Of a DNA stretch of 64,000 nt, positions 59,605-64,000 are shown one piece after another. The position numbers and the translations under genes were made by a program. The stretch lies in contig CAKSLF010000011.1 in NCBI GenBank assembly GCA_934466455.1, positions 1 to 64,000 of the forward strand, read 5' to 3'. Below the pieces are notes generated by a model. That model searched no databases and was not told the origin of the DNA. It worked only from the letters and a program-made list of their open reading frames with translations. Source of the stretch: an uncultured Oscillospiraceae bacterium. GTDB taxonomy: Bacteria > Bacillota > Clostridia > Oscillospirales > Ruminococcaceae. Position 1 is the stretch's first letter; every line of letters begins with the position of its first letter.

Positions 59605-59633
59605 TTGCAAAAATATGCGAAATGAAGTATTAT
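59605..59633 (+). promoter_or_regulatory. Promoter of the dockerin-protein operon
   Basis: TTGCAA (59605-59610), 17 bp, TATTAT (59628-59633). Transcription would start near 59640. Confidence 0.65.
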
Positions 59634-59638
59634 ATATC

Positions 59639-59654
59639 TTGTACAAATGTACAA
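59639..59654. promoter_or_regulatory. Perfect palindrome at the transcription start
   Basis: TTGTACA-AA-TGTACAA lies over the predicted +1, where a repressor would block transcription. It could alternatively form a small hairpin at the RNA 5' end. Confidence 0.5.
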
Positions 59655-59668
59655 AAAGATACTATATT

Positions 59669-59840
59669 CAAATAATCCAGAGGAACGCGCATGAGAGAGC
59701 CCTTTGAGGGCGAGCGCACTGGTTTTTCGTCGGGAAAAACCAACTGTATTGCGGAGCGTGCTTTCATTTTATGCCATTGCGGCGGCTTGCCGTGAGAAGG
59801 CGAAGGCATTGTGTTGATGCATAGTCAGGAGACTTATTGT
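59669..59840 (+). ncRNA. Divergent cobalamin-type riboswitch
   Basis: Core elements match the cobalamin class: AGAGGAA at the 5' side, CAACTGTA (59741-59748), TGCCATTG (59772-59779), GAGAAGGCGA and the B12 box AGTCAGGAGACT (59823-59834). Stem AATAA (59671-59675) can pair with TTATT (59834-59838). Internal hairpins include GCCCT-TTG-AGGGC, GGTTTTTC/GAAAAACC and CGGC/GCCG inside an ATGCC/GGCAT stem. The usual GGTGAAA segment of the 5' domain is not recognisable, so this is a variant. A terminator follows. Confidence 0.72.
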
Positions 59841-59885
59841 TGAGCATGTATTAAATATTTTTGCGCATAATGCGTGCAAAAAAAT

Positions 59886-59937
59886 GCTTTGCTTAAGTAA
59901 AATTCCTATGGATTTTGTTTGAGCAAAGCGTTTTTTA
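59886..59937 (+). terminator. Probable riboswitch-controlled terminator
   Basis: GCTTTGCT / AGCAAAGC outer stem with an inner AAAAT-TCC/GGATTTT stem, then G and TTTTTT. It lies between the aptamer and the ATG at 59976. Confidence 0.75.
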
Positions 59938-59975
59938 TTGTGCATTTTTTAATTACGAAGGAAAGAGGGAGAAAA

Positions 59976-61112
59976 ATGAAAAAAATTCTTTCGTTTATTC
60001 TTGCCGTAATTTTGGCGTTCGGAATTTTGCCGGTTTCCGCCTTTGCGGAAGGGTATGAGTACGAAAATATAAGCGGAACCGTTTATATTTCGATAAGCAG
60101 CGACGATAAATATGTTATAAGCGACGGAGTTATAGCAGGTACATTTATGGCTTATGTGCCGGTTGACCTTGCAAAGCTGCGTGATGTAAAGCTTGAAGAG
60201 CATATAAATGCTTATGACGGAACCACATTTGAGCAATACTATTACGACGAAGATCATAACGGAAAGTATGAGATCACGCTGCTCCAGCTTTATCTTTATG
60301 TTCTTGATACATATTATACCGGAACTTCCTCCGAACTTCAGGTAAGTGGCTCTCCCGGCAGTATGTATATGAAGTATGGCTTTTGGGGGCACGACGAAAA
60401 CCTGCTTTACTATGTGAACGGAAATTTCCCCCTCGATCCGTCTCTCGGACCTAATAAGGGCGCAACTGCGGATAAAATAGTGCTGCGGGACGGAGATTTT
60501 ATTGATGTAACTTTGTATGACAACTGGAGCTTTTTTAGTGACGAAAAAGCGGGCTTCCATTATTTCGCCGATAAAAACAATAATGTGACCCACGAGTATT
60601 TTGCAAAAGCCGGCGAATCCTTTGAATTGAATTACATCAGGATTTTCGGAAATATAGACGAAGGAACCGTCGGCGTGGCAACTCCCTCTGCCGGAAGCAC
60701 GGTTTACTACGGAAAGAATTTTTATGATACGGAAAGCGCAAAAACCGTAATTACCGATGATAACGGAAAAGCCTCCGTAACATTTGGTGAACCCGGAACA
60801 TATTACCTTTGGGCGGACGGCGAATCGGGCGCAGAAACCGAGGCAATCGTTTCTTCCCCCGCATATTGCAAGGTCACCGTTGTGGGCGGAAGCGGATCCG
60901 ACATTGTTTATGGCGATGTAAACGGGGACGGCAGGGTGAGCATAGTTGACGCCGGGCTTCTTGTGCAGTATTGCAGAAGGATAAACACTATCACGGAAGA
61001 ACAGCTTAAAGCCTGTGACCTTAACGGTGACGGCAAGGTAAGCATAATTGATGCGGGATTGCTTGTACAGTATTGCAGAAAAATTATCAGCAAATTTCCG
61101 GTTGAACAATAA
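59976..61112 (+). CDS. Secreted dockerin protein with DUF4430-like segment
   Basis: 378 residues. Signal peptide ending AFA (residue 24). A middle part (about 100-185) has LLYYVNGNFPLDPSL and KIVLRDGDFIDVTLYDN, which resemble the DUF4430 pattern Y-x-V-N-G-x-F-P ... GD seen in the B12 lipoprotein at 25865. After an Ig-like stretch, the last 65 residues are a type I dockerin with two Ca-binding loops DVNGDGRVSIVD and DLNGDGKVSIID. It would attach non-covalently to a cohesin. The riboswitch upstream predicts repression by B12. GAAAGAGGGAG precedes the ATG at 59976. Confidence 0.8.
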   Translation: MKKILSFILAVILAFGILPVSAFAEGYEYENISGTVYISISSDDKYVISDGVIAGTFMAYVPVDLAKLRDVKLEEHINAYDGTTFEQYYYDEDHNGKYEITLLQLYLYVLDTYYTGTSSELQVSGSPGSMYMKYGFWGHDENLLYYVNGNFPLDPSLGPNKGATADKIVLRDGDFIDVTLYDNWSFFSDEKAGFHYFADKNNNVTHEYFAKAGESFELNYIRIFGNIDEGTVGVATPSAGSTVYYGKNFYDTESAKTVITDDNGKASVTFGEPGTYYLWADGESGAETEAIVSSPAYCKVTVVGGSGSDIVYGDVNGDGRVSIVDAGLLVQYCRRINTITEEQLKACDLNGDGKVSIIDAGLLVQYCRKIISKFPVEQ

Positions 61113-61131
61113 ATATTAGGGAGGCAAAACT

Positions 61132-64000
61132 GTGAAAAGAGTATTATCACTTATTCTTGCGGTTATCCTTGCATTTAGCACAATGGTAACGGCTTTTGCA
61201 CAAAGTTTTATTCCAGCCGCAGACAAAGCCGCAGTAAAGGCGGGCGAGGATGTTACGATCACACTTTCTTTTGAGGAAACAATAGTTGATATAACATCTT
61301 TTGAAGCGAGGCTGTATTTTAACAGCGAACTCTTTAATTATAAGAGCAACACTCTTAAAAATATGAACGGATATGTAACCCCTGAGCCTATTACGGACTC
61401 CGAGGGCACCTATATGGAGATATCCCATATAGAAATGGCGGGAAAAGGTACCGTTGAAGCAGGCGAATATGCAAAAATAACCTTTACCGCAAAAGAAAAT
61501 GTAAGTTCCGAGCAGGTTGCGGAGTTTGTTTGCAGAGTTGAAGAGGGACTTATGGCGGACCAGTCGGGGCTGACTACGGAAAATGTAAAAATTTCTGTTA
61601 CCGTTTCTCCTGTTATCTGCGACCATTCCGAAACGGAAACCGCCTATACAGCAAAGGGCGACGGCAACCATACCGCAATCGTTACCTGCAAAAAGTGCAG
61701 TGCGGTTATAAGCACCTTTGAGGAACCCTGCACAGAGGGCGAAGACGGAAAATGTATTCACTGCGGCTATGTTTTCACCTCCTCCGGAGATGAATATACC
61801 GTTACCGTAAAGGTTGTGCCAAATACCGTTGATGTGACCTTTTACAGCGGCGAAAACGCCGAAACGGAGCTTCCGAAAGATAAAGTTGAGCATGTGGGAA
61901 TTGACGGAAATTATAATGTATATAAACTAACCGTTCCAAAGGGAACATACTCCTATCGTGCAACCGACAGCGAGGACGATGTATACCTTGGCGGAATGAG
62001 CTTTGCGGTGCCGGTAAGCACGGAGGTTAACTCAGAAGGCAACACCATGATAACCGACCAGAGCATAACTCTTGTAAGAAATAATTTCTATACCACAAAC
62101 AAAAAGGTTTCCGCAGTAGGCGATTACAGCATAGATATTTACCCCGCAGGAAGAGCGGCTGTGGTTAACGGAACCCAGTATAAAAACGATAACGGCTATG
62201 TTGTAACCCCCGCTATGCTCCAAGCACACGGAAACGCCCTCACCTATAATTACAGAATAACCCTTAATGGGGAGCTTGGAAATAATTACGGCGTTCCCTT
62301 TGTGTCTAACTATACAATTACAAGCACAGTAAGCGAAACTCAGAACAGAACCTTCTTCTTAAACGAGCTTACCGCATATTCCATAACTGCTCCGGCGGGC
62401 GCAACGGTTAAGTATTTCCGCCAGATAAATAACTTTAATGTCGAGGAAATTCCCGTTTCCGAAACCGTTACAAACAGCGACGGCACCGTAACATACAAAG
62501 TGAAAGTAACGGGTCCGAACTATACATACCGTGTTTCTATGGAGGGCAAGCTTACAAAAGCGGGCTACCTCAACGCACAGCAAAAGGAATTTGTTATTAC
62601 CTTTGGCGAGGACGAAAATCCCAAGAGCACGAAAAATGTAATGGAAAATACCGAGATGGCAAAGCGTATCGAGAGCAGCACTCTTGTTAATGTCAACGCC
62701 AAAAACGAGCTTTCCCTCGGCGTCGGAGAAACCTTCCGTCTGCGCTCCTATCGTGCCGCATGGCAGATCATCAACAGCGATACCGATAATATTATGATCG
62801 AGCCGGATTTCAATTACAAAGTAATTTCCGGCGGCGAGCATATAAGAATGACCCCTGTTTCCGACCGCTGCACCGGCAACGCCGGAACCGGCGAACACAG
62901 CAACTGGATGGATATCGAGGGCGTTTCTGCAGGCGTTGCAATCCTTGAAGTAAGCTACGATGCAATTGAAATAGGTGCCTCCGCAAGAGGGCAGGGCGGA
63001 AATGCCGCTACCAGATACACCGGCACCTACGGCGCAACCGACCCAAAACGAACCGCACTTGTTGTAATAAATGTCGGCGGAGCGGAAAGCGAGCTTTCTA
63101 TGACGGCAAAGGATGCCGACCATGAATGGGACGCCGAATTTGATACGGTTTACACCTTTGAAAATACGGCAACCCTTAATTTCACCGCCACTCTCGGAGA
63201 AGGTGCTCCCACCGTTCAGCTTTCCACCGATAAGGGAGAGAGCTGGAAGAGCGTTTCCGTAAACGGTGACGGAAGCTTTACGGCAACAGGGCTTTCCGAG
63301 GGCAACAATATCCTTAAATTTACCGCAAACGGAAAAACCGCATACCAAGTTGTAAGAGCGGCAAAGCTTACATATACCGTAACCAATCTTACAACTAAAG
63401 ATGCAAGCGAGATATATGTCGGCGATACCGCACGCATTGTTTTCAGAGGTCTTTATCAGCCTATGCCCAAAATTTCCGGTATTTATAACCCCGGTTACGG
63501 TAATTCCACCCCCGCCGGAAACCAGATAATCTATAATATCCCCGAGGGCGCAAAACAGGGCGGCAGAAGCGGTCAGTACAGCTTTGTTGGCACAAATAAA
63601 TACGATATTACCATAAATGAAGAGGGAAAATTCGTACTCACCGGCGGATATATTGATTTTAGCGTTATGGCGCATGAGAATCCGGCAGGCGAGCACCGCA
63701 CAATTCCCGACGGCGGTGTCGGAACGAACTTTAACGCAACAATGACCATGTTCAAATATTGTGTTATGCCCGACCTTACAATCGAGGTTAAGGCAAAGCA
63801 GGAACATAGCTGGGGCGAGCCGACCTATGTTTGGAGCAGCGACAACGGCACCTGCACTGCGACCCGCAGCTGTGCGCTCCATGATAACGAAACGGAAACC
63901 GAAACGGTAAACAGCGTAAAGACCACCGTTAAAGCGGCAACCTGCACTGAAAAAGGCAAGGAAAAATATACAGCCGAGTTTAAGAACTCCGCATTTACAA
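61132..64000 (+). CDS. Very large secreted protein with cohesin-like N-terminus (partial)
   Basis: Open for 956 codons to the window end. GTG start at 61132 with AGGGAGG upstream, 19 bases after the dockerin gene, so probably the same operon. Signal peptide MKRVLSLILAVILAF...AFA resembles that of the dockerin protein. Residues about 28-165 (AAVKAGEDVTITLSFEE, FEARLYFNSELF, AGEYAKITFTAKE) fit a cohesin-like beta-sandwich. A Cys-rich stretch with CDH, CKKC and CIHCGY follows (about 165-215), a similar HSWGEPTYVW/CTATRSC stretch recurs near 905-925, and the rest looks like Ig/bacterial adhesin repeats. Probably a surface scaffold or adhesin; anchor not seen. Confidence 0.75.
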   Translation, partial: MKRVLSLILAVILAFSTMVTAFAQSFIPAADKAAVKAGEDVTITLSFEETIVDITSFEARLYFNSELFNYKSNTLKNMNGYVTPEPITDSEGTYMEISHIEMAGKGTVEAGEYAKITFTAKENVSSEQVAEFVCRVEEGLMADQSGLTTENVKISVTVSPVICDHSETETAYTAKGDGNHTAIVTCKKCSAVISTFEEPCTEGEDGKCIHCGYVFTSSGDEYTVTVKVVPNTVDVTFYSGENAETELPKDKVEHVGIDGNYNVYKLTVPKGTYSYRATDSEDDVYLGGMSFAVPVSTEVNSEGNTMITDQSITLVRNNFYTTNKKVSAVGDYSIDIYPAGRAAVVNGTQYKNDNGYVVTPAMLQAHGNALTYNYRITLNGELGNNYGVPFVSNYTITSTVSETQNRTFFLNELTAYSITAPAGATVKYFRQINNFNVEEIPVSETVTNSDGTVTYKVKVTGPNYTYRVSMEGKLTKAGYLNAQQKEFVITFGEDENPKSTKNVMENTEMAKRIESSTLVNVNAKNELSLGVGETFRLRSYRAAWQIINSDTDNIMIEPDFNYKVISGGEHIRMTPVSDRCTGNAGTGEHSNWMDIEGVSAGVAILEVSYDAIEIGASARGQGGNAATRYTGTYGATDPKRTALVVINVGGAESELSMTAKDADHEWDAEFDTVYTFENTATLNFTATLGEGAPTVQLSTDKGESWKSVSVNGDGSFTATGLSEGNNILKFTANGKTAYQVVRAAKLTYTVTNLTTKDASEIYVGDTARIVFRGLYQPMPKISGIYNPGYGNSTPAGNQIIYNIPEGAKQGGRSGQYSFVGTNKYDITINEEGKFVLTGGYIDFSVMAHENPAGEHRTIPDGGVGTNFNATMTMFKYCVMPDLTIEVKAKQEHSWGEPTYVWSSDNGTCTATRSCALHDNETETETVNSVKTTVKAATCTEKGKEKYTAEFKNSAFT

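Noticed and set aside
62359..63882. 507-codon minus-strand frame
   Set aside because: It is antisense to the large secreted protein gene, which has signal peptide, ribosome binding site and recognisable repeats.
1..64000. Insertion sequences, phage or integrative elements
   Set aside because: I found no transposase, integrase, phage structural gene or flanking direct repeats.

Overview
The window looks like a chromosome segment from an anaerobic Gram-positive bacterium of the class Clostridia (probably Oscillospirales-like and gut-type). This rests on strong AAGGAGG ribosome binding sites, frequent TTG/GTG starts, Firmicutes-type TTGACA-17-TATAAT promoters, an L27 that starts with the Prp-cleaved extension, two cobalamin riboswitches, dockerin proteins and a glycyl radical enzyme. 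No sequence search was run, so the taxonomic call is an inference.

Layout. (1) 1-945: tRNA-Trp and a YhfC-like membrane protein. (2) 1302-17632: a probable organosulfonate fermentation locus. It has a NitT/TauT-type ABC importer (binding protein, two permeases, two different ATPases), a zinc alcohol dehydrogenase, a glycyl radical enzyme with its activase, a TauE/SafE exporter, a beta-hydroxyacid dehydrogenase, a PucR-type regulator on the opposite strand, then an acyl kinase, a CoA-acylating aldehyde dehydrogenase and a phosphotransacylase. Together they would import a small anion, cut or dehydrate it by radical chemistry, dismutate the aldehyde, make ATP from the acyl-CoA, and export the sulfite or sulfonate product. 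(3) 17638-24090: ABC exporter plus XRE regulator, a HAD-family lipoprotein and an orphan peptide-binding lipoprotein. (4) 24458-25516: zinc-ribbon/CD225 membrane protein and a DUF2752 protein. (5) 25559-29730: a cobalamin-riboswitch-controlled ECF transporter with a DUF4430 (transcobalamin-like) lipoprotein. (6) 29825-33591: orphan MsmK/UgpC-type ATPase, a ribbon-helix-helix protein, gapA and a HATPase protein. (7) 33647-36090: rplU-prp-rpmA-obg. (8) 36181-37692: a lipoprotein gene broken by an in-frame TAG, then a YebC-family gene. (9) 37813-45152: a tight shikimate operon from DAHP synthase to EPSP synthase and chorismate synthase, with two gene fusions. (10) 45392-59571: rpoB, rpoC, a lipoprotein, rpsL, rpsG, fusA, tuf. 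(11) 59605-64000: a second cobalamin-type riboswitch ahead of a secreted dockerin protein carrying a DUF4430-like segment, and a very large secreted protein with a cohesin-like N-terminus that runs off the window.

The most interesting points are the sulfonate-type radical locus with its predicted asymmetric ATPase pair, and two separate B12-switched loci that each begin with a DUF4430-type surface protein, the second one attached to dockerin/cohesin-like modules. That pairing suggests cell-surface B12 capture, possibly on a scaffold.
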